Assembly: GCA_002383605.1 (NCBI GenBank)
Contig: DFYK01000078.1
Coordinates: 8,833-21,461, forward strand
Length of the DNA: 12,629 bases
Direction of reading: 5' to 3'
DNA from: Proteiniphilum sp. UBA4084
GTDB taxonomy: Bacteria; Bacteroidota; Bacteroidia; Bacteroidales; Dysgonomonadaceae
Part shown: one piece after another, positions 1-8,967 of the stretch
How the letters are laid out: each line of letters opens with the position of its first letter
How positions within the stretch are numbered: position 1 is the stretch's first letter
Notes under the pieces: generated by a model
Seen by the model: the letters and a program-made list of their open reading frames with translations, nothing else
What the model was told of the DNA's origin: nothing
The model's database searches: none
Translations under genes and position numbers: made by a program

Positions 1-1
1 C

Positions 2-709
2 GATGACAACTTCGCCACCATCGTCGGCGCCGTAGAGGAGGGACGCCGCATTTACGACAATATCCTGAAAGCCATCCAGTTTCTGCTATCCGCAAACGTG
101 GGTGAGGTATTGCTGATTTTTATTGCCTCAATCTTCAATATCGGTAACCCGCTTTCACCCATTTTGATCCTGTGGATCAACCTGGTGACCGACAGTCTGC
201 CGGCGCTGGCGTTGAGCATGGATCCGTCGGAAAAAGACATCATGACCCGCCAGCCGAGAGACCCTAAAAAAGGTTTCTTTACAAAGGGGATGATCTGGCG
301 GATCTTTTACCAGGGAACGACCATCGGGCTGATCTCGCTGGCGGCCTACATCATCGGACGCAACGACGGTCTACGGGCGGGACTTGAAAATCCCGATGAA
401 CTCGGTCAGACCATGGCCTTCGCCGTGCTGGGATTATCGCAATTGCTGCATGTGCGCAACCTGCACTCCAATAAACTTTCTTCTTTCCGTACCAGCCTCT
501 GGGGAAATAAATCACTACTTGGAGCCATCTTCCTTTCCACACTGCTGTTGCTGCTGGTTTTGCTTATTCCAGGCGTAATGCGTATCTTTGGGGTGGTGGA
601 AATGGACAGTACGCACTGGCTTTACGTGATTGGATTGTCGTTGCTCCCCATCGCGGTGGTCGAACTGATGAAGTTATTCAGGATCAACCATTCAAAGGAT
701 GAGTATTGA
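2..709 (+). CDS. P-type Ca2+-transporting ATPase, C-terminal part (5' end cut by window)
   Basis: This is the last 235 residues of a P-type ATPase of the calcium (IIA) class, which pumps cations across the cytoplasmic membrane using ATP. The reading frame is open from base 2. It begins with DDNFATIV and VEEGRRIYDNI, the conserved end of the P domain, and runs into the M5-M10 helices. M5 carries NVGE (bases 95-106) and M6 carries NLVTD, which correspond to the Ca2+ ligands N768, E771, N796, T799 and D800 of SERCA. M8 has Gln (LSQLLH) where SERCA has E908, so a single Ca2+ site, as in PMCA-like pumps, is likely (inference). Further helices lie at about 535-590 and 615-680. The phosphorylation and ATP-binding domains are outside the window. 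The next gene starts 15 bases after the stop, so co-transcription is possible. Ion specificity is inferred from the M5/M6 motifs only. Confidence 0.93.
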   Translation, partial: DDNFATIVGAVEEGRRIYDNILKAIQFLLSANVGEVLLIFIASIFNIGNPLSPILILWINLVTDSLPALALSMDPSEKDIMTRQPRDPKKGFFTKGMIWRIFYQGTTIGLISLAAYIIGRNDGLRAGLENPDELGQTMAFAVLGLSQLLHVRNLHSNKLSSFRTSLWGNKSLLGAIFLSTLLLLLVLLIPGVMRIFGVVEMDSTHWLYVIGLSLLPIAVVELMKLFRINHSKDEY

Positions 710-714
710 GAGAT

Positions 715-720
715 AGGAGA
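715..720 (+). promoter_or_regulatory. Shine-Dalgarno-like AGGAGA before the HTCS gene
   Basis: AGGAGA ends four bases before ATG 725, in the 15-base gap after the ATPase stop. The other starts in this window show no such box, in keeping with weak Shine-Dalgarno use in Bacteroidetes. The box therefore stands out and supports the chosen start. A short purine run could also occur by chance. Confidence 0.5.
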
Positions 721-724
721 GAAC

Positions 725-3700
725 ATGAAGAAGTTTTTTCTTTCTTTTGTGAGCCTCTTGTGGATCTGTTTTTTACTGGCGAACGATGATGCAATCATCG
801 AACATTATTCAACGGACGACGGACTGGCTCATGAGACTGTAAACTGCGTGCTGCAATCGACAGATGGATTCATCTGGATTGGCACGTGGCATGGACTGTG
901 CAGTTTCGACGGAAAGGAATTCAGAACCTACAACAATCGCAACAAATACCAGGCCGACATACCCCCCCGCAAGATTCAGGATATACTGGAAGACCGCAAC
1001 GGCAATCTGTGGCTCAAAACCACAGACCACAAGATTTATCTGTTCGACAAAAAAAACGAGCAGTTCCACGCCATTTTCAACTTGTTACCCAAAGATTTTT
1101 CTCTGAATGCGCAGATCATCAAGATCGTAGAAACAGACGAAGGAAATTTTCTGTTGCTTACCAAAAACAAAGATCTTCTTCTGGCTTCACCTTCACCCAA
1201 TAAACTGGCTGACATTACTCTGCTCTATAAGTCTGACAATAAAGATGGTGATTCCAGGCTGAGGCGGAATATATTTTCTGAAGATGCCGGATTCCTGAAT
1301 TGGATCGGCATGGATTATTCGATTTTCTCCTGCAGGAAAGGTGAACAGCTGAAGAAGAAATCGCCGTCCCATGTACGTGAGACGCTGCAAACGCTTTCCG
1401 CCGATTCAACCTTTGTCTGTTATTACGGCTGGGGAGACAACCTGTGGATTGCAAACCGCAGTGGCGAAATTTTCAATATTCACACCCACACCGGTGAGAT
1501 CACTGCAAACCGCACCCTGCAGGGACAGGGGGAAATTAGGAACATGGTCACGGATGGCCTCAGTTTCCTGTATGCAACGGTTGGTAACAAAGGAATATAC
1601 AGGATTAATCTGCGCGATAACCGGGCTGATTTGATCCATCCATTACCTGTGAATGTGCTTTCTTCCTTCTTCGATGACGCCGGCTTACTTTGGTTTATCA
1701 CGGATGATCACCGCGCCATCGCGTATAATCCGGTGAGTGAAACCTCAAGCCTGTTTGCATTCGCCCAGGAACAGCAGGTGAACGAGTCACTCAGCTGGCA
1801 GGATGGGAAGGAGTTGGGAATATTTTTTCTCACCACCTCCGGAAGAGTGTATCAGGTTGATCGGGAAAAGATGGAGATGAGGGAGTTGGACGTGACTCCC
1901 CGCACGGATAATTTCCAGCCACTCAGATTCTCCGGTCTCCTGTTCGATGGCAAGGGTATTCTGTGGCTTTCATCCTATGAAAATGGCATCTTTCGGTTAA
2001 GCTTTCCCGGGGACCGTTTTTACCTGATCAATCCCCTGCTTGGTTTCGATCATCAGGTACAGTCTGAAAAAGAATATGCTGCCGTCAAGGCATTGTACAG
2101 AACCAGAAACGGAGATGTCTGGGCCGGCAGCAGACAATCGGAAATATTCCACTTTGACCGGAATGGCAGACTGAAAAACAGGTTTACAGCCAAAAACAAC
2201 TACATCGGAAATGTGTATCACATCATGGAAGACAGAGCGGGAACACTTTGGTTTTCCACCAAAGGACAAGGCCTGATCAACGCGGTGCCTGATGAAGATG
2301 CGCCCTCGGGATTTATTTTCCGCAAATATATGCACGACCCGCTCAATTCCTATTCCATCAGCAGCAATGATGTTTATTATACCTTTGAAGATAGCAAAGG
2401 ACGCATATGGGCAGCCACCTTTGGCGGTGGACTCAATCTGTTGCAGGAGGAGCAGGGACACCTTCTCTTCCGGCATAAGTATAATTCATTCTCGCAATAT
2501 CCCGAGTATGGACAGTATACGGAGGTAAGGACGATTACAGAGGACAAGGACGGACGTATCTGGGTGGGTACGAGCGACGGATTGATGTCTTTTGACGGGA
2601 ATTATTCCCTGGCAAAGGATATCCAGTTTGAGACGTACCAGAACAATGTAAACTTTACCAACAACGATGTCTACAATCTGTATAAGGACAGGAACGGAAC
2701 AATCTGGGTCAGTATCTTCGGGGTTGGCCTCAACCGGCTTGCAGGGTATGACAAACTGACAAACATGCCCCTGTTTGAATCCTTCGGAACGGACAGCGGC
2801 ATCAACAGTGAAGTCATTCTCTCCATGATTGAAGATGATCATGGCAACCTCTGGTTGTCGACTGAAAAGGGAATCTCGCGTTTCAATCCCTCCGCCAAAA
2901 CATTCCGCAACTTTGATCAGTACGACGGACTTCCCGATTATTCGTTGGAGGAAGCCAGCGTGCTTAAGTTGGAAGATGGAACCATCGGCTTCGGCAGCAA
3001 AGAGGGGATCGTAAGTTTCAACCCCGGCAGCATCCCCGATATGCCGGTTCATTATCCAACCTATATTGTTGACATGACTGTCTCCAATAAAAGTTACGAT
3101 AGCTGGAGCAGCGACAGCATCTCGGTTAAATATATGGAGAAGGTAACACTGAAGCACCATCAGTCTATGTTTTCCATTGAGTTCGCGGCACTGAACTATT
3201 ACACGCAGAGCCACATCCGGTATGAATATATTCTGGAAGGATATGAGAAAGAGTGGCACGTGGCCGACAAAAGCAGAATAGCCTCTTATACCAACGTGCC
3301 TCCGGGCAGCTATCTGTTCCGGGTGAAGACCCTGGACGATACCAACCCTACGTTGGATTCGGGGACAACATTACAGATTAAAATCCTGCCCCCATGGTGG
3401 AAGTCCGTCTGGGCTTATATTATCTATGCCATCCTGGTGCTTGTCCTGCTTTATACCATCCTGCGGTTTGTGGCCTTGATGATTAAAATGAAGAACGATG
3501 TCTATATCGAGCACCGGTTGTCGGAACTCAAGATCAAGTTCTTCACGAATGTATCGCATGAACTGCGAACGCCGCTCACGCTGATTAAAGGGCCCATTCA
3601 GGAGCTGAAAGAAAATGAGACATTTACCGATAAAGGGATGCAGTACATCAACCTGATGGAGAACAACACCAATCACATGCTCGAGCTGGTGAACCAGATA

Positions 3701-5101
3701 CTGGATTTCCGAAAAATTGAAAATAAAAAAATGCGACTGCATGTTTCTCCGATCGATTTGAATGCAGTCGTCAAATCGTTTTATGAAGAGTTCTCGGTAC
3801 TGGCGGATGAGAATGCCATCAGCTACGATTATCACTTGCTGGAGGAGGATCTTGTTGTATGGGGAGACAAAGAGAAGCTGGAGACGGTCATCCGGAATAT
3901 ATTGTCTAATGCCTTTAAATTCACGCCTATAGGAGGAAGCGTATTACTGACCTGTGGAAAGGATCAGGAGCGGGATCGGTGTTTCGTGCGGGTGGAAGAC
4001 AGCGGGATCGGTATTGCACAAAACAAACTGGGAGAAATATTCGAACGTTTTTCTCAAAACGCACTCTACCAGGGAACAGGTATCGGGCTGGCTCTGGCAA
4101 AAGAACTGATGACATTGCACGAAGGAAACATCACTGTGGAGAGCGCAGAAAACAAAGGCTCGGTATTCACCATTGCATGGCCCCCGGGAAAAGAACATTT
4201 CAAGACGTTGAAAGCAGACTTCTATATGAGTGACTTCATTGAAGAAACGTCTGCAACCGCAGAGAACGAATCACCGGCGAAGCATGCCGGACCTGTGCCG
4301 GACAACGACCGGTCGCACCTGCCTTCGCTCCTGGTAATTGAAGACAACAGGTCGTTGTGTAACATGCTCAAACTACAGCTTGAGGATAGATTCCATGTAA
4401 ATACGGCCTATGATGGCGTTGAGGGATTAAAGAAAGTACATCTTTATCACCCCGACATTGTGATCACCGACCAGATGATGCCCAAGGTGAGCGGGTTGGA
4501 ATTGCTGGAGCAAATCAGGAATGATTTTCAGATCAGCCATATTCCGGTGATCATCCTTACGGCGAAGGATGATGACGATTTCCGGATTCGCTCCATCCGA
4601 CTGGGGGCAAATGCGTATATCACCAAGCCTTTTAGTAAGAAGCACCTGGTTGCCAGGATCGATCAATTGTTGAATGAACAGAAAATTTTCCGGGAGAAAC
4701 TGTGGAATCGGGAAAAGATATCGGTGCCGCAGCAGGAGGAATATGGCGATTTTCTGGTGAAGAAGGACATGGAATTTATTGAAAGTGTCAGTCGCATCAT
4801 TGAAGATAACGTGGATAATAGCGACTTCAACATCGATATCATCGCCACAACCATGAATATCAGCCGGTCGGCCTTCTTCAAGAAGCTGAAAAGCATCACC
4901 GGCCTGGCTCCTGTAGACTTTGTCAAAGAGATCAGGCTCAGCAAATCTGTGGAATTGATCAGGAGCACCGATCTGTCTGTCTCCGAGATTGCTTTTGCCG
5001 TCGGGTTTAAGGATTCGGGATACTTTGGAAAATGTTTCAAAAAGAAATATAAACTCTCCCCCCGAGAATATCTGAACGAATACAGGAGCATCTCCGTCTG
5101 A
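725..5101 (+). CDS. Hybrid two-component system sensor/regulator (HTCS; Reg_prop, Y_Y_Y, HisKA, HATPase, REC, AraC)
   Basis: This 1458-residue protein joins a periplasmic sensor, a histidine kinase, a receiver and a DNA-binding domain in one chain. Such proteins usually sense glycan fragments and switch on nearby polysaccharide-use genes in Bacteroidetes. Residues 1-19 form a signal peptide or anchor. Repeated two-component-propeller blades (NGNLWL, GRIWVGTSDGL and similar) run from about 30 to 780. A Y_Y_Y domain spans about 812-890, and a membrane helix follows WWKSVWAYIIY at about 893-920. The kinase has phospho-acceptor H945 in SHELRTPL, an N box (NILSNAFKF, about 1057-1065), DSGIGI near 1092 and GTGIGLAL near 1117. 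The receiver has E1206/D1207, phospho-acceptor D1249, T1279 and K1301. An AraC-type double helix-turn-helix covers about 1350-1453. All catalytic residues are intact. AGGAGA at 715-720 sits four bases before the ATG and supports this start. The adjacent exported protein is the natural candidate target; the ligand is unknown. Confidence 0.96.
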   Translation: MKKFFLSFVSLLWICFLLANDDAIIEHYSTDDGLAHETVNCVLQSTDGFIWIGTWHGLCSFDGKEFRTYNNRNKYQADIPPRKIQDILEDRNGNLWLKTTDHKIYLFDKKNEQFHAIFNLLPKDFSLNAQIIKIVETDEGNFLLLTKNKDLLLASPSPNKLADITLLYKSDNKDGDSRLRRNIFSEDAGFLNWIGMDYSIFSCRKGEQLKKKSPSHVRETLQTLSADSTFVCYYGWGDNLWIANRSGEIFNIHTHTGEITANRTLQGQGEIRNMVTDGLSFLYATVGNKGIYRINLRDNRADLIHPLPVNVLSSFFDDAGLLWFITDDHRAIAYNPVSETSSLFAFAQEQQVNESLSWQDGKELGIFFLTTSGRVYQVDREKMEMRELDVTPRTDNFQPLRFSGLLFDGKGILWLSSYENGIFRLSFPGDRFYLINPLLGFDHQVQSEKEYAAVKALYRTRNGDVWAGSRQSEIFHFDRNGRLKNRFTAKNNYIGNVYHIMEDRAGTLWFSTKGQGLINAVPDEDAPSGFIFRKYMHDPLNSYSISSNDVYYTFEDSKGRIWAATFGGGLNLLQEEQGHLLFRHKYNSFSQYPEYGQYTEVRTITEDKDGRIWVGTSDGLMSFDGNYSLAKDIQFETYQNNVNFTNNDVYNLYKDRNGTIWVSIFGVGLNRLAGYDKLTNMPLFESFGTDSGINSEVILSMIEDDHGNLWLSTEKGISRFNPSAKTFRNFDQYDGLPDYSLEEASVLKLEDGTIGFGSKEGIVSFNPGSIPDMPVHYPTYIVDMTVSNKSYDSWSSDSISVKYMEKVTLKHHQSMFSIEFAALNYYTQSHIRYEYILEGYEKEWHVADKSRIASYTNVPPGSYLFRVKTLDDTNPTLDSGTTLQIKILPPWWKSVWAYIIYAILVLVLLYTILRFVALMIKMKNDVYIEHRLSELKIKFFTNVSHELRTPLTLIKGPIQELKENETFTDKGMQYINLMENNTNHMLELVNQILDFRKIENKKMRLHVSPIDLNAVVKSFYEEFSVLADENAISYDYHLLEEDLVVWGDKEKLETVIRNILSNAFKFTPIGGSVLLTCGKDQERDRCFVRVEDSGIGIAQNKLGEIFERFSQNALYQGTGIGLALAKELMTLHEGNITVESAENKGSVFTIAWPPGKEHFKTLKADFYMSDFIEETSATAENESPAKHAGPVPDNDRSHLPSLLVIEDNRSLCNMLKLQLEDRFHVNTAYDGVEGLKKVHLYHPDIVITDQMMPKVSGLELLEQIRNDFQISHIPVIILTAKDDDDFRIRSIRLGANAYITKPFSKKHLVARIDQLLNEQKIFREKLWNREKISVPQQEEYGDFLVKKDMEFIESVSRIIEDNVDNSDFNIDIIATTMNISRSAFFKKLKSITGLAPVDFVKEIRLSKSVELIRSTDLSVSEIAFAVGFKDSGYFGKCFKKKYKLSPREYLNEYRSISV

Positions 5102-5146
5102 TTACAAAATGGCTGCCTGTTCGTCCTCATCGAAAGTAAACATCCC

Positions 5147-8100
5147 ATGAGACTGTATATGACACTTTATCTGAAGCTGCTGGTAATAACGGGGAGCTGG
5201 CTCTTCCCGGTTTGCCTCTTTCCGCAGGCTGCCTCCCTTATTCTCCGCGAAGGTAAAATCCTTTACCAACAAGATAGCCTGGGTAACAGGGTACTTGATT
5301 TTTCCCATTGCGGATACATGCAATCGGAAGAAGGTATTCCGGATATTCCCAACACCATTTTTGTGCCCTGCGTGGAAGGTGATGCTACCGGAATGATCCG
5401 GCGGGCCATCCGTTATGTGGAGCAACTGCCGGTAAACGAAGCGGGCTTCAGGGGAGCTGTGTTGCTGGATAAGGGCATTTACAGGCTCAGTGGGTCGTTG
5501 TTTATCAGCAAGCCGGGTGTCGTGCTGCGGGGAAGCGGACAAAATGAGACCATTCTCAGAAAAACGGGCGTAGCACGCGAAGCATTCATTCATGTGGAAG
5601 GAACGGATGACATGATCATAACCGATACCATTCCGGTAGTTTCGGATTATATCCCTGTGAATTTAAGATCATTGGATGTTGGTGATGTCTTCCGGTTGCA
5701 GGGAGTTGAAAACATCGTGATTTGGAGACCCTCTACGAAAGAATGGATTGAAAAGCTGGGTTGTGATCATTTTGGCGGAGGCATTACGTATCTGGGCTGG
5801 AAGCCGGGAGAAATGGATATTCGCTGGGACAGGAAAATCGTGAAAATCAATGGCAACACCATTGAAATAGATGCTCCGCTGACCACGGCGCTGGATGGCA
5901 GCGAGGCAGATACCCGGATTCTGGTCTATTCCTGGCCCGGCAGGATTTCGCGGGTGGGCATAGAAAACCTCACCATTGAATCGGATTACGACAGGAGTAA
6001 TCCCAAAGATGAAGATCATTGCTGGACGGGTATCTCCGTGGATCATGCCACCGACTGCTGGATCAGGCAGGTCGGCTTCAGACATCTGGCCGGCAGTGCG
6101 GTGATCCTTCAACCCGGCAGTTCCCGCGTGACCGTGGAAGATTGTATTTCCGAAGAACCCATATCCGAGATCGGGGGAATGAGACGCAATACCTTTCTTA
6201 CGCTGGGGCAGTTGAATCTTTTTCAACGTTGCTACTCTGAAGAGGGTATTCATGATTTTGGCGCCGGTTATCTGGCTGCAGGACCCAATGCCTTCGTACA
6301 GTGTGAAACGGAAAATTCACTGGGATACAGCGGAGCCACCGACAGCTGGGCTGGCGGCCTGCTGTTCGATATCGTGAATATAGACGGCAATGATCTTTCC
6401 TTTAAAAATATCGGGCAGGACAATAACGGAGGAGGCTGGACCACCGGGAACAGTCTTTTCTGGCAGTGTACGGCCGCCGGCATATTTTGTTATTCACCCG
6501 ATGCATCAAACATGAACAGAGCTTACGGCTGCTGGGGTCAGTTTTCGGGTGACGGAGAATGGAATGAGTCGAATAATCATGTTGTACCGGTCAGCCTCTT
6601 TTATGCACAGTTATCTGATCGTCTGGGGGGCGACTTTTCTGAGAGAGCGGGGCTTCTGCCCCTAAGCCGAAGCGCCACCAGCAGTCCTACCGTGGAAGAG
6701 GCATTGGCGTTGACAGCAGAAGCTTCACAACCCCGTCTGACCCTGAAGCAATGGATAAGGGAACTGACAGATGACATTGTCTCGCATGACCCTGGTTTGT
6801 TGTCGGTGCTTCAGCTCAAGAGAGAAGCCGATAGTGCGATGCCAGTTGCTGATACCACCATAGCGATTGTGAACGGGAAAATAAGTTTCCGAAACCGACT
6901 GTTGACAGGGAAAGCAACCGGTGTGTCGTGGTGGAGCGGAAAGCTGCGTACAACACAGATCTCCCGCGCCACACCCCACATCACCCGTTTTGTTCCAGGG
7001 CGGGAAGGTACGGGGCTGACCGATCGGATCGATTCAGTTGTTGCCAGCATGAAGCGCAGCGGAATCACAGTGCTCGACCACAATTACGGCCTGTGGTATG
7101 ACAGACGTAGGGACGATCATCAGCGTGTGAAAAGGAAAGATGGTGACGTCTGGGGTCCTTTCTATGAACAACCATTCGCCCGCAGCGGCACGGCTTATGC
7201 CTGGGACGGCTTGTCGAAATACGATCTGACAAAGCCCAACAGATGGTACTGGTCACGCCTGCAGGAGTTTGCCCGTAAAGGGTCGACCAAAGGCATCCTG
7301 CTTTTTCACCAGCATTATTTTCAGCACAACATCATTGAGGCGGGTGCTCACTGGGTAGACACGCCGTGGCGCAGCGCCAACAATGTGAATGATACCGGTT
7401 TCCCCGAACCTGTTCCCTTTGCCGGTGATAAACGAATTTTCATGTCGGAACTTTTCTACGATGTGAACCAGGAACAAAGAAGGGAATTGCACCGGAACTA
7501 CATCCGGCAATGCCTGAATGCCTTGGCTGAAGAGGAAAACGTGGTGCATCTGACGAGTGCCGAGTATACCGGTCCGCTTCATTTTGTGGAATTCTGGCTT
7601 GATGTCATTGCCGAATGGAAGCTGGAAACAGGAAAAGATCCGTTGATCGCTTTAAGCACCACCAAAGATGTTCAGGATGCTATTCTGAACGATCCTGTCC
7701 GTTCGGAGATCGTGGACGTGATTGATATCCGTTACTGGCATTACCAGGACGGTGGGCTGCTTTATGCTCCCGAAGGTGGCAAACACTTGGCACCCCGTCA
7801 GTTTGCGCGGAAGATGAAGATGGGAGCGGTTTCCTTCGAGGATGTATACAAGGCGGTCAGTGAATACCGGCAAAAGCAACCGGCAAAAGCGGTGACTTAT
7901 TACGCCCCGAAATATCCCGAGATGGCCTGGGCGGTATTTATGGCAGGAGGTTCTCTGCCCGGTCTGCCGCCTATCGACGATGACTCTTTTCTAAAAGATG
8001 CCCTGCAGATGCAAATCATGGACGATGGCCGGTCGCCGGTCGCTTACCAGGCACTGGAAAAAACTGATATCGGGAAGATCATTTATTTCCGGAAGGGCAG

Positions 8101-8266
8101 CGATCGTTGTCCCATAACTCTTCCTCCCGGAATGTATCAGGTAAAAAAGATTGATACCGCTACCGGTAAAATTACTTTGCTGGACGAACGGTTTGAAGCG
8201 GATCGTCCGTATGATGTCAGATTTCCCCGGGTGAACGATCTCTATTGGTTTAAAAGAAAGTTATAG
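5147..8266 (+). CDS. Exported two-module protein: pectate-lyase-like beta-helix plus uncharacterised hydrolase-like C-terminal module
   Basis: This 1039-residue protein begins with a signal peptide (hydrophobic core LKLLVITGSWLFPVCLF, likely cleavage near residues 27-29), so it acts outside the cytoplasm. An alternative start is ATG 5159. Residues about 60-490 look like a right-handed parallel beta-helix of the pectate lyase superfamily: GIYRLSGSLFISKPGVVLRGSG (about 108-129), IENLTIES near 270, then short repeats ending in VEDC, FQRC, FVQC and FWQC. H369 and D370 lie in GIHDFGAGY. A linker (about 500-585) leads to a second module, about 590-1000, with DHNYGLWYD (644-652), a YDLTKPNRWYW stretch, histidines 721, 723 and 727, SAEYTG with E806, and DIRYWHYQDG (860-869). 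These resemble the strand-end motifs of TIM-barrel glycosidases (inference). A short beta-rich tail ends the protein. From memory the layout resembles the DUF6298 family; I cannot verify this. It lies 45 bases behind the HTCS gene. A role on pectin-like or other plant or host glycan is likely, but the substrate is not known. Confidence 0.85.
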   Translation: MRLYMTLYLKLLVITGSWLFPVCLFPQAASLILREGKILYQQDSLGNRVLDFSHCGYMQSEEGIPDIPNTIFVPCVEGDATGMIRRAIRYVEQLPVNEAGFRGAVLLDKGIYRLSGSLFISKPGVVLRGSGQNETILRKTGVAREAFIHVEGTDDMIITDTIPVVSDYIPVNLRSLDVGDVFRLQGVENIVIWRPSTKEWIEKLGCDHFGGGITYLGWKPGEMDIRWDRKIVKINGNTIEIDAPLTTALDGSEADTRILVYSWPGRISRVGIENLTIESDYDRSNPKDEDHCWTGISVDHATDCWIRQVGFRHLAGSAVILQPGSSRVTVEDCISEEPISEIGGMRRNTFLTLGQLNLFQRCYSEEGIHDFGAGYLAAGPNAFVQCETENSLGYSGATDSWAGGLLFDIVNIDGNDLSFKNIGQDNNGGGWTTGNSLFWQCTAAGIFCYSPDASNMNRAYGCWGQFSGDGEWNESNNHVVPVSLFYAQLSDRLGGDFSERAGLLPLSRSATSSPTVEEALALTAEASQPRLTLKQWIRELTDDIVSHDPGLLSVLQLKREADSAMPVADTTIAIVNGKISFRNRLLTGKATGVSWWSGKLRTTQISRATPHITRFVPGREGTGLTDRIDSVVASMKRSGITVLDHNYGLWYDRRRDDHQRVKRKDGDVWGPFYEQPFARSGTAYAWDGLSKYDLTKPNRWYWSRLQEFARKGSTKGILLFHQHYFQHNIIEAGAHWVDTPWRSANNVNDTGFPEPVPFAGDKRIFMSELFYDVNQEQRRELHRNYIRQCLNALAEEENVVHLTSAEYTGPLHFVEFWLDVIAEWKLETGKDPLIALSTTKDVQDAILNDPVRSEIVDVIDIRYWHYQDGGLLYAPEGGKHLAPRQFARKMKMGAVSFEDVYKAVSEYRQKQPAKAVTYYAPKYPEMAWAVFMAGGSLPGLPPIDDDSFLKDALQMQIMDDGRSPVAYQALEKTDIGKIIYFRKGSDRCPITLPPGMYQVKKIDTATGKITLLDERFEADRPYDVRFPRVNDLYWFKRKL

Positions 8267-8348
8267 CCAAATAGGTGTTATAGAACATATTTGTCAGTTT
8301 TTTCCACTCTAATACCAAAAATTACCAATCGCCGGGTAAAATATCTTT

Positions 8349-8356
8349 TATGTTTG
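8349..8356 (+). promoter_or_regulatory. Bacteroidetes-type -7 box (TATGTTTG) for the ECF sigma gene
   Basis: TATGTTTG fits the Bacteroidetes vegetative -7 consensus TAnnTTTG exactly and lies 30 bases before the ATG at 8386, giving a leader of roughly 20-25 bases. No good TTTG-type -33 box is visible 19-21 bases upstream, so the promoter may be weak or depend on an activator. The rest of the 119-base gap (8267-8385) shows only a T-run at 8298-8303 without a convincing stem. Confidence 0.45.
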
Positions 8357-8385
8357 TGAACAACAAATAAAAAGTTATTTTATCC

Positions 8386-8967
8386 ATGATTTCGCCAACA
8401 AACAATAACCGGGAAAATGTTACAGAGGAAAAGTTAACCCTCCTTTTTCAGCAATATCAGGCAGGCAGCGTAGAAGCTTTCAATGGTCTGTATGATCACT
8501 ATGTGAACATGCTTTTCAATTTTGGCTGTAAGCTAACCGATGATAGAGAACTACTCAAAGATTGCATCCACGATGTTTTTATCAAGATGTACCACAACCG
8601 CTCAAATTTGGAGAATGTGTTGAATTTCAGATCTTACCTTTTTGTTTCCTTAAAAAACAGACTGTGCGATGAATTGAGAAAAACAAATTACATATCGGGT
8701 CAGCCTGTGGAAGATTATCATCCTGTCTCCGGGAATGATGTGGAAAACGAGTATATTGAAGCCGAAAAATCGGCATTCTGTCACCAGAAGATAACATCAT
8801 TGATGAACATGTTGTCGACCAGACAGCGTGAAGCCATCACGCTCTATTATCTGGAGGAAAAGAGATATGAAGATATCTGTGTGTTGATGGGTATCAACTA
8901 CCAATCTTTACGAAATCTGATACACAGGGGATTAACGAAGTTGAGGGATGTTGCAGTTTCGGTTTGA
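8386..8967 (+). CDS. RNA polymerase sigma-70 factor, ECF family
   Basis: This 193-residue protein redirects RNA polymerase to a particular promoter set. Region 2 is seen at about 25-100 (FNGLYDHYVNMLFNFGCKL, then LKDCIHDVFIKMY and FRSYLFVSLKNRLCDELRK). Region 4 is seen at about 135-190 (LSTRQREAITLYYLEEKRYEDI, then MGINYQSLRNLIHRGLTKLR). It lacks sigma regions 1 and 3, and its length is normal for ECF factors. The type is the one that in Bacteroidetes usually sits beside a FecR anti-sigma and a SusC/SusD pair, but here no SusC/SusD follows. Its stop codon overlaps the TTG start of the next gene by four bases (8964-8967), which points to translational coupling and a sigma/anti-sigma pair. Its target promoters are unknown. 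Confidence 0.95.
   Translation: MISPTNNNRENVTEEKLTLLFQQYQAGSVEAFNGLYDHYVNMLFNFGCKLTDDRELLKDCIHDVFIKMYHNRSNLENVLNFRSYLFVSLKNRLCDELRKTNYISGQPVEDYHPVSGNDVENEYIEAEKSAFCHQKITSLMNMLSTRQREAITLYYLEEKRYEDICVLMGINYQSLRNLIHRGLTKLRDVAVSV

Noticed and set aside
962..968. Run of seven C inside the HTCS sensor, considered as a phase-variable tract
   Set aside because: The run is short, the frame is intact, and the tract lies in a Pro-Pro-Arg codon context; nothing else suggests switching.
2486..3259. Long open frame (257 codons) on the minus strand inside the HTCS gene
   Set aside because: It lies wholly opposite a gene with continuous recognisable domains, its translation shows no known motif, and it has no start region of its own; it is a shadow of the coding frame.
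5102..5593. Minus-strand frame of 163 codons covering the start of the exported-protein gene
   Set aside because: It is opposite the signal peptide and first beta-helix coils of a convincing gene and resembles no family.
8276..8287. TGTT-ATAG-AACA dyad followed by a T-run at 8298, considered as a terminator for the exported-protein gene
   Set aside because: The stem is only four AT-rich pairs and the T-run is ten bases away, which is too weak to call.
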